Assembly (NCBI GenBank): GCA_005281725.1
Contig: SSBO01000012.1
Span: 3,537,102-3,601,101 of the forward strand
Source of the DNA: Wuchereria bancrofti
Taxonomy: Eukaryota > Nematoda > Chromadorea > Rhabditida > Onchocercidae
Direction of reading: 5' to 3'
Length of the DNA: 64,000 nt
In this document: piece after piece, positions 1-14,000 of the stretch
How positions within the stretch are numbered: the first letter of the stretch is position 1
Layout: the number at the start of each line of letters is the position of its first letter
Made by a program: the position numbers and the translations under genes
The notes under the pieces: generated by a model
Told to the model about the DNA's origin: nothing
Databases searched by the model: none
Seen by the model: the letters and a program-made list of their open reading frames with translations, nothing else

Positions 1-3000
1 GGTTTCGAAAAATCCATTGATATCTCCAATATGTGCGTAAATAGAGGATCTCGCGTGATTCTTCCAGTTTGCTTTGTGGTGTGTTTTAGTGGAATGATAA
101 TGGTTTTAAAATTATTTTTAGAATGCTTTTACATGTATCGACAAATCTGCAGCTTGCCGTAAGGATCCATAATTTGGATGAATTACATTTGCTAAGAAAA
201 TGCGGGATGCGATGGCCGAGTAATGGCTGTTGATCTTCGTAATCTTCCACATGGCTTTCTTAATTTTACACTTATATCGCTTGAATATCGTGAAGGTGCT
301 AAAATTTGTTTGGACTGAGCAAAGAGGCATTTGGTATAATTGAGACGTCTTCTATGACTTAGGTTTTGTTTTTTAGATAGGCTGTAGAATAGAGACCAGC
401 ATATCATGTAATTATAACTTCAGTTGTAATGCCGACAAGTGAATAGCTAGTGACCTTTCCGGAAAAAAATTACCGTTTTCTGGTTTTATATTATGATTTA
501 GATTTCCATATTCGATGGAATTTCAACTAGCCATATCCATTTAAGGAATCGCTATATGCTAAAATTTGGTTTTTTAATTCAAAGAGTATTTGTTCTCTCT
601 GGATAATTGTGTTCTATGCTTTTTTAAATTATTTTTTCTATTGAATATCATAAGCAGCGTTAATTTATTTCTTGCTATGACATTCTATAGCCGTTATGCT
701 GATATATGACCTTTCCTTAAGTCATTATTGCAATGAAATGCACATGCGTTTGTGTTCCAGCTAGCAAAATAAGCTTTCACGTAGTTTATTTTATTTTTGT
801 TATGATTGAAACTGTTATGATACGGTTGTGATTGAAACGCGATGATTTAATCGGATTTCGTCGCTATAACATCTTTGCGCTTTTCAATCAAGGATAAGTT
901 TTGCCGTATTCCGGTTTTCAATTCTTTTTATACAGTTTGTTAAGAATTGTTTCTTTACTCGAAAGCTATAAAATTCAGCATTTTTATGCAAAATTCGTAT
1001 AAAAAAAAGCACATTTTTGAAGTTAAAGATCGAACTTGGATTTTTTTTGTATGCAACACTTTTTCAATTTAGTACTTTTTTGGCACTAATTGCGGACAGT
1101 TAACCGTATTGAAATTTAAGACTAAGATGTATTTTTTCTGGCGCTTTTTACGAAATTCCGTATTGACTTAGCGTTTGTTTTTTCATTTAAGTTTTTCAGT
1201 GGAATTTCGTATTAAATAGTTTTCCAATATGTCAGAAATTTTATGTTCTGCAACTGTGTAGAGTATTATGAAAGTGAATTGAAGTAATTGGATCTCTATG
1301 ATTTATGCAACCAGTTTGGGTAAATTGCGCACCAGAATGCTTCAAATGACTAACAGGTGGAAGGTTTTTATGCCATCACTGAATATTTGAATATCCTTGT
1401 TTGGAGATGTTGGCCTTTCACCGAATCATATTTTTGGCTCCATCTAGAAAGAACACGGCAATTCCTTCTTATCAGTGAATAGATTGGTATTAAAACTTAC
1501 GCTATTGTTAAATATAACAAAGTCCTGTTGATAATAAGGATTAGTTATGGTAAGCATAGCAGCTTTAAATTTAATGTCAATTACTCGTGTGGTCAGTAAA
1601 TTAATGGCAAAATTTGAAGTATATGAAGTTAGCTTTGTATTCTGGGAAAAAACAAGATTGCTCGTCGGTTGACCTATAATAGGAACCATTTGTCGCCGAA
1701 CTGAACATGTTCCAAATAAATTTCTTGAAAAGTTTGACTGGTAAGACATGAAGTCATATTTGAACGAAGGGAATGTTTTACATATTCAACTGAATTTGAT
1801 ATTCCTGATATATGTTTAGCTGAAGGGTAGTATTTTCAGAAACCGATTTGAATCAAAAATACGTACGACTGCTGAAGGGGTGGCAAAAAACATCCGTGGG
1901 GTGAACAAATGCGACTGAGTGAAGTCTTTCTGCAACTGTGACGCGTGTGTGTGAATGTATGTATGTGTATTAAATCAAGCAATGAAGTGTTGCTATGGAA
2001 GCGCCTAAGGAGGAAGTACGGTAGATGGGCATTTGCTTTGGCAGTAACATTTTAAGTGCTCTGGATTGCTTGAAGTAATCTAGAATTTAGCTTCCCCTTG
2101 AACCATTCGATTAAAAGTGGAGAAAAGAGAGTTCCACCTATTACCACTATTCTTGTCATTACCCGTTAAGCAGTGAGCAGCTACTGATAGACTACCAAAA
2201 TTACCTAACGATACCACTACCTATTAATTAAGTACCACTGATGGATTATCCACGATTGGCTTCTTCTACGAAACAGCACGTGAAGCAGGGAATGAAGCCA
2301 ACTGGAACAGCAACAACAACCACTCTCGGTTAGTTGGTAGATGCACTAACGATTTAATTTTGGTTCATGTATACATTGACTGGGAAAAAAATTATACGAA
2401 CTTTCAATATAAATAAGTAAATATATACAGCTGGTGCTGTAGCGGATGAAACTGATTTACAGGAAACGAGAGAGCTTTGATTCAGGAAGTGAAGGAAAGC
2501 TTTGACGGGTTTCCCTCCTAATTGTTGGGCTCACTCTCCTTTTCTACTTTTCCTCCAATACGTCTTGCTTCCTGTTTTCAGTTGCTGGCCGAATATTCGA
2601 AAACCTCACCACCAATCATTAACACAATCACATCCTAAAATATATCATTTTCTGGTATTTTTTATTCCTTTTATACCCCATCCTTCCTTCACCCTTTTCA
2701 CTTACTAAAAGGTTCTAATAGAGATTATTTTAGTCCATTCCTCATCCTTTTTCCCTGGCTTCCATCATTTCATGGTTTCCTTATTCTTTTTCTATTTTAA
2801 AATTTTCTTCCCTTAAATGGTAAATTGCTAATCGATTTTTCAATGTAAATATATTTGACGATATAAATATGTTTTCAAAAAAATCTATTTTCGATATAAA
2901 TACATTTTTATAAATATATTTTCTATATAAGCATGTATTCAACAATATAAATGTTTTTTTGAATAATGTATCAAAAAGTCGTTTGTGTCTGTAAAATGAA

Positions 3001-5602
3001 GAGGAGTGGGGTGTTGAAATAATTGGAATTAGTAGAAGCATGCAAGACTTAGAACTATCCTGATCTAACTTGAACAACTATCTAGGAATATGCATATTTT
3101 TATCTCAGTGCAATTTTTTGTTAGATGATGCCGTAAATGAAAACAACCAACTTGTCGTTGATACCTAGGAAGAGATTTTTAAAAATTTCTAAATTCAAAA
3201 TGGTAATCAATTAAATAAACCAAATAACTCACAAAAAGCTAGTTCATTTCATCACTTGCTTATCATTGGTCATTCCTGCCTCTCTCATTTGATTCTATAT
3301 TAGCCAAAGATTTGAATTACAATGGATAATATTTTTTTGAATGCATTTATCAGGTTTTTCTGTCTCCGCCTTCTTTCATTTTAATGAGAAGTATCGTTCG
3401 GCATAAAATTGTAGATCAGGATGGAGATAGATCTGGCATGCAATTGGAAGCACAAGCAACCAGCATAACGGACTTGCAGCATAATTTTATTTGTCCAGGT
3501 TTGCTGTTTTTTGTCATGGAAATCCGAAATTATCAAAAATGAATGAATAATATTTTTGGATGATATTGAAAATTTTTACATTTTATAGAAGAATTTGTAA
3601 TCTCTTGTTATCTCAATGCATCATGTATATATGCTTGAAATTTTCATTGAGATTCAAAAAATGCATAATTTTAGATCTTCAGTTTTCAAAGAGTAAGTAT
3701 GAAAACGCAAAGAACAAAATCAGTGTTCCGTTGAATGTTTTGGTTTGATGAGTTAAAATTCTTATCAGAAAATAATTAACAAAATGCTTCTGTTGTTACT
3801 GAATATTTCCATGAAAATTTCGAAATTAAGTTAATTGTAACTCCTAAAAATAACTGAGCGAATCGGTATGTGGATACCAAAATTTCGGGCTTATCTCATT
3901 GGTTTCTATGAAACTTAAATTGATAAGATTTGAATTCAACTGCATTTCAATATCTAAAACTTGAAGATTTTCATCATTAAATTAGCTTTAAGCTTGCTTG
4001 ATTGTGATTCTTCGTGTAGTTGTATGATATATTCATAAGGTGAAGTAATTTAAAAAGATTCAAAAATTAGTATCCGAAGTTTTCAGAAAATTGAAATGTT
4101 ACAAGAAGTTTTTTTTCTTTTTTTTTGATGGCAATTACCTTAGGAGCTCAATTAACACATTCAGAGATATTTCAAACTATATTGCTTTTGAGCTGTGCCC
4201 GACAGCAGTTATTGTTAACTTAGTGAAAATGTGATGTTATTCGTAAAGTTATTCGTATTTGTAAATATGAATAATTTATTTATTCGTAAAAATTTTTACT
4301 GATATAAAAAAGTGTCTGATAAGCTATGACAGTGACACTACTAGTTGGGTCAATAGTTACCGTATAAGACAACATCTGCGTAACAGCAACGTTCATCGAT
4401 GCGAACGAATTAATGACGACATAGGGAGTTGCTAGCAGACAGAAATGCTTTCTTTTCCTTGTTAGCTGATTGATATTTCTTCACCGTTGCCACTATTTTG
4501 CCAACTATAAGTAATACTTCCGTGGTATTTTCAATCTGTGGTAATTTCCAAATATCAACACAAATTTTTGCTACACCATCTTAAGTATATATTTTATATT
4601 TCTTCAGATATAATGAATAAGTAATGCGGACGAATAGGAAATCCTCAGCATTAGTTATTGCTAATTTAGAAGTTTGATTGAATAGTTTCTGAATTTACAA
4701 GTAATCCATAGCTGACAAAATATTTATTAATTATTAATGTAATTAATATGAAATGCAATATTTTAAGTAGTTTTTTCTTTTCCTTTAGTTTATAACAAAT
4801 TTGCCAAGCTATGTAAATAGAATAGACTGAATTTTCAATTGCTGATTAAATTTTTCATGTCATTTGTTTCCATTATGAGTTGAAATATGTGTAAATTCTG
4901 AGGTGTCAAAAGATTGGATGTAGAAGGATCTCCAGCTGAGTTTATACATCAAAGAAGCTGATTGCAATAAAGGTTACTCCAGGTAAGCTTCATTATGAAG
5001 GATCGAAGGTGAGTGGACCCGGTGAGAGAGCATCAGTCTTGGTCTACTTAAATGCTTCTGTTGTGTTCTTTTCATTTCCAGCTCCTGTAATAATACATCC
5101 ATTAAGCGTATAACACACTTCCATTGCTTATTAAAGCATCAATCAAATCTTACCACCAGTACTGCCACATATTTTTTATAAATGCGATTTCAGGGATCTC
5201 GCTTCAATTATTTTATGAAATTCAAATTTTTCATATTTTTGAAACTATTCAGTGCCTCACCTCATGAAACTTCAGGAGACTTGAAAAATATTCATTTCGC
5301 CATGTTTAGTAAGTACTACACTGACGCTCTATGGCGTCTGACATTTTTGAGCTATATCATTAAGTCAATAGGTCATGTGAAAGCCCCAGATCTACAATGA
5401 TAAGCTGTTATACTACTGCAGGGAATAGTGTTAATGATTTCATAAAGTTCGCAGGATTAAATAATCACAGAACCATAATTGATTTTAGGCACAGATCTAT
5501 TTTCAAGTACTTGAGTCTCAAAAGTTGCATTCGACAGAATAACAATTTTGCAACATAGTAGCAATTCAGTACTGTGAGTGAAACTTTCAACTTAAAATTC
5601 AG
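1..5602. other. AT-rich region upstream of the ETS exons, no supported gene
   Basis: No complete gene can be supported here. The missing 5' exons of the ETS gene (which needs a preceding exon ending in phase 1) may lie in this stretch or to the left of the window. One minus-strand reading frame (1505-1749) ends on a GTAAGT donor but could not be linked to other exons. Otherwise I see only AT-rich sequence with T runs. Confidence 0.5.
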
Positions 5603-7412
<1,810 letters not shown>

Positions 7413-7434
7413 TGGTTGAATATAGCTTGGATTG

Positions 7435-7440
7435 AATAAA
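7435..7440 (+). terminator. Poly(A) signal AATAAA of the ETS gene
   Basis: A perfect AATAAA lies 22 bases after the TGA stop of the ETS gene. This gives a very short 3' UTR, which is usual for nematodes. Confidence 0.7.
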
Positions 7441-8950
7441 AATTTCATTCACCTGAATACTGAAGTATTATGACTGTGTTAGAAATTGTTTTACAAGATA
7501 AGTGTGTCATCACATAAGATTGAATTTCAAATGATAAGAAAGTCTAATATGTAACAGTGCACGGCCAACACCGAAATAAAGTTTTTTGAAAATTTAGCCC
7601 AATTTTTTGAACCTGAAGCCATCATCGGAAATGGTTCCGGACCAGATAACTCTCACCATATTCGAATAGTTTTAGTCTCCAATAAGCCTATATGACACCA
7701 AGGTCAGACAGTTGTTCAAGATTTTTTGATTATTTGTTTCTGCATAAGTAATATTTTCAAATTATTGGTGTCACCTGACTTTAGTTAACCACTTCGATCA
7801 TTTACTCATTGGTTTTATTTTTGTATCGTAAAACACGCGCAGCGTGAACTGTCAATGACGATACGCTGGAATGTACTGAGTTCAATCATAAGGGTCAACT
7901 GACTCTGCAAGAATTTCAGAAAACAAGCAGCTGACATTGTTTTCACTAATTTCCTATATGTAATGGGCGATGTAAACAAACAGGCAGACGGACTGACGCG
8001 AAAATAGCAAATATTATAAGGTTGACTGTACGTGAATGAATGTATGTATGTATGCTGAACTTTGATCAGAATTTTCGCAAATATATTGGCAGTGAGTGGA
8101 GAACTTCATCCTAACTGAAGAAGCACTGCTTCAAAACGTCTATGTTTTGTTCGTCGTCGACCCAAATGACAATGATACGAAAAAATAGTTATGGATTTTG
8201 GCAGTTCTCCCAACCTCTTCTCCTTCGGTGACTTTCACGATTTATCTAAGCAAGGTTTGCAGTGATCGGAAAAAAAATATTGGAGTAAGTTTAAACAGAA
8301 TAGGTTGTGAAACGATGAAGTATTTTCATTAAATTTGTTTCATTAAAGTGATTTTCATTAAATTTGGAAATCCTCGAAAAAAATTGCAATTCCGAAAAAT
8401 GGTTCCATCAAATAGTTCGTGAATTATTTTTACGACGGGATTTAAATTACACAATCTGAAATTTTGGGATAACATACCGTGGAACTAGCTAGAAATTTAG
8501 GGAACCTATATCTGGCCTATGCACATGAGGTGAGTGCTTAATTGGGGCATTTAGAAACTGTTAGGGTAACTTGGTTGTCCATTACTTGACCTGGAGGGAA
8601 ATCTAGCTTTGGTAAATATGAATTCTACTTTAGTGGTTGAAGTGGCTTATCTTAAATATCTCTTATGCATGCTTTCCTTCTAATAAGGTAATAAAATAGT
8701 GCAATAGCTGTCGTTTTCACGAGGGTCAATTCTTGTATGGTAAAAATTTTGAAGAGGAACGCCATACTATGTTATGCACGTATTACTGTGTCGTACATGA
8801 CGTGGCTAAACTTAAGTAGCCAATTAAAGTCGTGAATTAAACATTCTGTGAAACTAGAAACACAAAGTGTACGTAATGTGAAATTCCACACTTTTGTATC
8901 TTTATGTGTTTATATATTTTACTATAGGTCTGTTTGCTCCTGTTGCATTT

Positions 8951-8995
<45 letters not shown>

Positions 8996-11088
8996 ATGTG
9001 TATGTGTATGTATGCGTGTAAATATTGGTGCATTTTTTATTAGAAATAGGTAAGTACTGAAATATTGTATTCATCGGTAAATATTGCATTTGACAGTAAA
9101 TGTATTCTTTTGGGAATGTTGATTTACTTGCATTCGGTTAGAACTTGCCATGCAATCACTGTTCCTGAAAGCGCATAAGCAGGATGAAGATAGGTGAAGA
9201 GGAGTGGAAGACGGTTTCCGGAAAGATCGTTTATGACTCCAAACGTAAATCCCACAGGAAGTGTTTCAGTGAAGGTGTTGCGTGCTTTGTGTCTTGCAAT
9301 GTTTCTCCATCTATTTTGGAACTATGTTTTGTTAGCCACTTTATGATTCTTATCTGGATCTTAACCCTTATAAATTCGCCGCTTTCACTTGTTAGCTTAA
9401 AAAATGAAATAACTTTGTAGAGTATGGTTTTACTCACCAGAATTGGATTGTACTGAAAAGTACACCGTGCTTCCAGATCACTCGTTTGTATTCTGAGCGC
9501 CACATCATTATATTGGGTGCTTTAAACGGTATGCAAAATTCCTAAAATACCAAATGATGATGTTCTTTTAATGTATGTTCATTTTTTTTTATCATTGCGG
9601 ATATATTTCCTCCTTCAGTTTCCCTTCATGTGAGTGGTTTCTGATGGGTGCACTGCGCACCGCTTTAAGAGCAAATTTCGAAAATTTTTTGGGATGAGAG
9701 ATTTGCCTTTGGAAACTATCCGTAAGTGCTTAATTCGACATTTATACTTCATTATAACTGTCGGGTTTGACATTATATAATGCAAGTCATACATTCTTCC
9801 CGTAAATGGAGCGATGGTGAGAATGAAATGATAGTGAATCCCTTTTAAACAATTATCAGCTCACGACATTTTTGAATTGTTTGCTAGAAGTGAAAAAATC
9901 TGATGCATATTTGTGTGAAATACAATGAATATTCCGTCATGTTGACTGTATCCTTCCTTAATGCGCTAACACTATCAGTTACATAAACACAACAGTGGAA
10001 GATAGACAGATGTTCTCAAACCAAAGTGGTCGAATAACAAAAGCAGAAATAAAGATAGGTGAGGAAGAATGAAAGAGCAACTGAAATTGTACATTTGGAA
10101 TTCAAAAGCATAGAAGAAGTGGGCACTGGAAGTATTGCACTAATTAGCAGCGCAGGCAACAATATTTCGTATTTATAGTTCAACGATAGTGGTAGTAACA
10201 TGAAAGGAACAGACCCAAACTGTTTATGACTGCCAATGGGCAAGGGTGGTAGGAGAGGGAGAGAGAGAGAAAGTGTCGTTCTGAGAACTCTGTTCAGGTT
10301 TAAGATAAGAGGACAGGGACAAGCTGTGCTGTCGTGAAGTGGACTAGCAGTAGTGCTGTTATTCCAAATTTCAGTCGCCTAATGGGATAGGAATGAAGGG
10401 GTGAGGAGTGTGATCTTCGAACATGCGTACGAATAATACCCGTTTGTTCTGTGCGTTCGGGTTTGTTGTATTAGTAAACTCAATTTTGGATCATTTATAG
10501 ATTTATATATATAGAGTTGTGGAGTTTGCGTACATTCATCTCGAATACATTTACAGAAATAAGCATAGACATATATATAAGCTTTAGCATGAAGCAGCCA
10601 GAGTAGGGAATAAGTGCAGGCAACTGGATGACTTCGTTTTTACTTTTCGCTACGTACTTTACAATTTGACAGCTTATTTGTTGGCGATTAGCCACCCTCT
10701 TCTCGGATCTTCCGATCAGCCTAAGTACCCACCATCTGTGTGCATTCCAGTGTTCGTTATAGGCAGGGAAAGGGAAGACAGATTAGGGTACACTCTCATA
10801 AGCGATTTTCGTTCACTTTAGGGGAACGTTGTTGCTCTGTTCCCCCCCCCTCCTCCCCCAGTCTACTCCAAGTGATTTCCCCAATGCTGTTTTGGTCGTT
10901 GCCGTCTGTCTGTGTGTATGTGTGTGTGTGTATGTAATATGTATGTAGAAGAATGCGTGTGTGTGTGTCAGTATAAGAGTACGTATTCTTTTTCGTTTTC
11001 TTCACACAAATTTTGCGGGCGGAGCATTTTTCAGATCAGAGGAGCCGAGCAAGAGAGGCCGGTCTTTGATCAGTGTGGGCTGCCAGCA
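7441..11088. other. Intergenic region with simple repeats
   Basis: No exon with supported splice sites was found between the ETS gene and the nuclear receptor. The region holds a long GT tract (about 8951-9004), a GA tract (about 10258-10272), a poly-C/pyrimidine patch near 10843-10860 and a second GT-rich stretch (10908-10970). The last 350 bp probably contain the 5' UTR or promoter of the nuclear receptor. A good acceptor (TTTTTCAG, ending at 11034) lies 54 bases before its start codon and could be a spliced-leader site. Confidence 0.5.
8951..9004. repeat. GT dinucleotide microsatellite
   Basis: An almost uninterrupted run of GT units of about 40 bases, decaying into GTAT repeats at its right end. 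It is a simple repeat with no coding role. Confidence 0.9.
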
Positions 11089-14000
11089 ATGACTGAGGCG
11101 GCAGCTGCAGCAGCCGCTTACGCAGCCATTGCAAACAACGTTGCAGTAATCATGCGTAGTAGTAATCGGAGTACATCGCCATCGTTTTCCTCACAACAGG
11201 CTTATTCCATTGAATCGATCCTGAAACCCGGTGATTCGGTGTCACCTGCATTAAATGAATCGACAAATACCATGGAAAACCATTCAGTCCCGTTGGTGGA
11301 TGGCGAGCCAACCATCTGGTCGGTCATTTTTTAACGTTAACAAACAAACGGAACAACCAGTTCCTCCCTCCCAGTGACAAGTAATCTATTAATTCTGTTC
11401 GTTTTGCTCATTCTTTTCAGCTGTATCCGAATATATACTTAAAATGTTATAAACATCCCTAGTTTTTGAATTTAAGTGTTCATGCTCTTCATGTATTGCT
11501 TGCTTCAGATTACTCACTTTTCTCTGGTTACAGTGCCATTGTCTGTAAATAAAGATTCTGCTTAACTTTTTTCTAATCCTTTTTGTGTTTCCGAGCACTT
11601 TTTGGTCTGCTCATCAAAATGTATGCACCGTTCACAGTTATTTATGTTAACGGATCTATTGTTCCAGTGCTTCTTCGCTATGTTCCAAAGAGAAATAAAG
11701 TTAGAAGCTGAGTGCTATGTAGAATAGTGAACAACAAATAGGTTTAGTTTTCATCGTAGCGCTTTTGAACTGAAACCTCTAGTTGTCTTTCCGAAACCCT
11801 TGTTGATGCGAGAGCACTGAATTGCTTTACTGAAGGGTTAGAACGTTACGTTATTAGAAACATAATAACACAATGAGACACACAATGAGATGAATATTTT
11901 GAGTGTTCCTTACATGTTTATTTTTGTGAGCGGTAACTTTGTTGGAGTTGTGATCTACTTTATACAGGTGAATAATAGAATCTCTTAAATCTCATTATTG
12001 CATCAACCATGATAACGAAGTTTCATTATTCTTGATTCCTCCTCGTGACCAATTTATGACTTTTGCTGTCCTTTTTATGAAAATTATGGTGCTGTCTTGA
12101 TATTGTGATGAAATTTTCCTCAGCTGAAACAATAAAAAGGGAACAGATCAGGCAGTTTTGCTGACTAACAGGACTGCACTCTTCAGTGTCCTTGATGAGA
12201 GGATGACCTTTCGTCTTTTTTGTTAAACCCTCCTATGCCACTGATCTTACAGCTTTTCAAATTGAACTAATTACTAATTTAGACTTGTCCTTTCAATGAC
12301 TTGTTCCATACTTTTACTGTCATCGAATTATTCGACAGTTCCTCCGAATAAAACAGCCAGGTATTAGGTACTGAATATATATAGTTAAACTATACAGTTG
12401 CTTTTGGAAGAGATCAGAAAATTTCCTAAATTTTGTAGGTTGCTAAGTAGATTGTACTATTTATGGCTTTGCGTATTTGGTGTGCTTGATCTTTCGGTGA
12501 TTACATAAATAGAAAATTTATGATTTTATATAAAAATTTACAGACATAGCGGCAAATTTTTCTTCAAGATGCTCTTGTTCCGAGCAGTTGTAAATAGTTT
12601 AAATGTAACTAAATTCTTGATATTTGCGATTCTGGTGCAAATAGGAAAGTACATTATGGACTGTTAGATGTGAAGAACTATATCTCTGTATATACTGGTG
12701 TGGAAGATATCTTTTGACTTTTGACCATGTACGATTATTCTTCAATGACTCACTAAGCACAGAATTTTCCAGTTCGGTTTGCCATGATGAAGCAAGTGGT
12801 CGACATTATGGTGTTATTGCATGTTTCGGTTGCAAGGGTTTCTTTCGTAGAACGGTAAGTTGGTTTGTTTTAGTTCATCCATTGGTGCGTAGAATTGTTT
12901 TAAGTTCAAATATTTAAGATTTAAAGCTCTCTTCTTTTTGGTGATCTGCTGATGCGATTGAATGTGCCATCATACAAAGTGTGGTACATTCTGCATGAAT
13001 GTGATATAAGCATCGGGAAGATTTTTTCTTATTCAGTTCGTGAAAATTGGAAATAAAGTTATACTTTTCCCTGCTTATTCTTATTTAATGCTTTACAGGT
13101 TCGTGCTGGGAAAAATTACGTGTGTCGTTATGAACAGAAGTGTAAAATTGATAAAGGTGAGTAGCACATCCAGCATCAAAATATAACTTGTCTAAAGATC
13201 GCCAGATTTTCGCTTGATTGAAAAAGCGTATGGACCTCCTTCTATTATTTACTCCCCTCACATCTTATTTCATCGTATGCAAGGATCTATAATAGATAAC
13301 TTGTATGTTTGAGGTAGAACCACGAAATGTGCATATCGTTATTGATCGTTGACTTCATTCTTGACCTTGCTGTGGGAAGGAGGAAGTTCCGATGAACTGA
13401 GATCACGTTCATTAAACCTTTTTTATCGTGTCCTCGTTTGATGACTGAGTAAAACGTGTTCATTTCAAAGTTGTTGAGTGTTTGAAAGTTCTGAGACTCT
13501 CCAGTTATGATGTCTGCTCATCTTGTAATTGTTTTGGATTTTTTTGTTTTTTTTTTTTTGTTTTGTCAGTTTTTCATATTTTGTTGTACTTTTTGAAGAA
13601 TGTAAATAGAATAAGTTTATTAAGTTCATGAATCGAAATTCTGATAGTTTAGTTCCTGCTGTAATAACACGAACACAATTTCAGCTGGTCGTAACGTTTG
13701 TCGATCTTGCCGTTTCCAGAAGTGCCTTCAAGTAGGAATGGAACCTGACGGTGAGTGGCATCGTTTGACATTGATTTTAATCTTAATTCTTGGTCGCGAA
13801 AAAGAAAAATGCACTTCACTGTTCAGAACGAAGGAAGGAGCTTACCGTGCCAACCTTTGACCACGAAGTCCATGGCGTTGAATACTTGGAAACTTGCTCC
13901 TGTTGCCAACAATTGTGTCATTTAACATCTTTTTGATAATGTTATTAACTATCTATTCTGCTATTCCTTTTTCACTTCCTCTTTTTTCTTATGTGGCCTT

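Noticed and set aside
1505..1749. Minus-strand frame ending on a GTAAGT donor (NPYYQQDFVIFNNS at its end)
   Set aside because: The composition is protein-like and the donor is good, but no in-frame acceptor before it and no following exon could be found.
8951..9004. GT tract as a possible CRISPR or regulatory array
   Set aside because: It is an uninterrupted dinucleotide microsatellite without spacers.
10912..11088. N-terminal extension of the nuclear receptor frame
   Set aside because: The frame is open but encodes GT-microsatellite translation (Cys/Val repeats), and an acceptor lies inside it; the ATG at 11089 is the better start.
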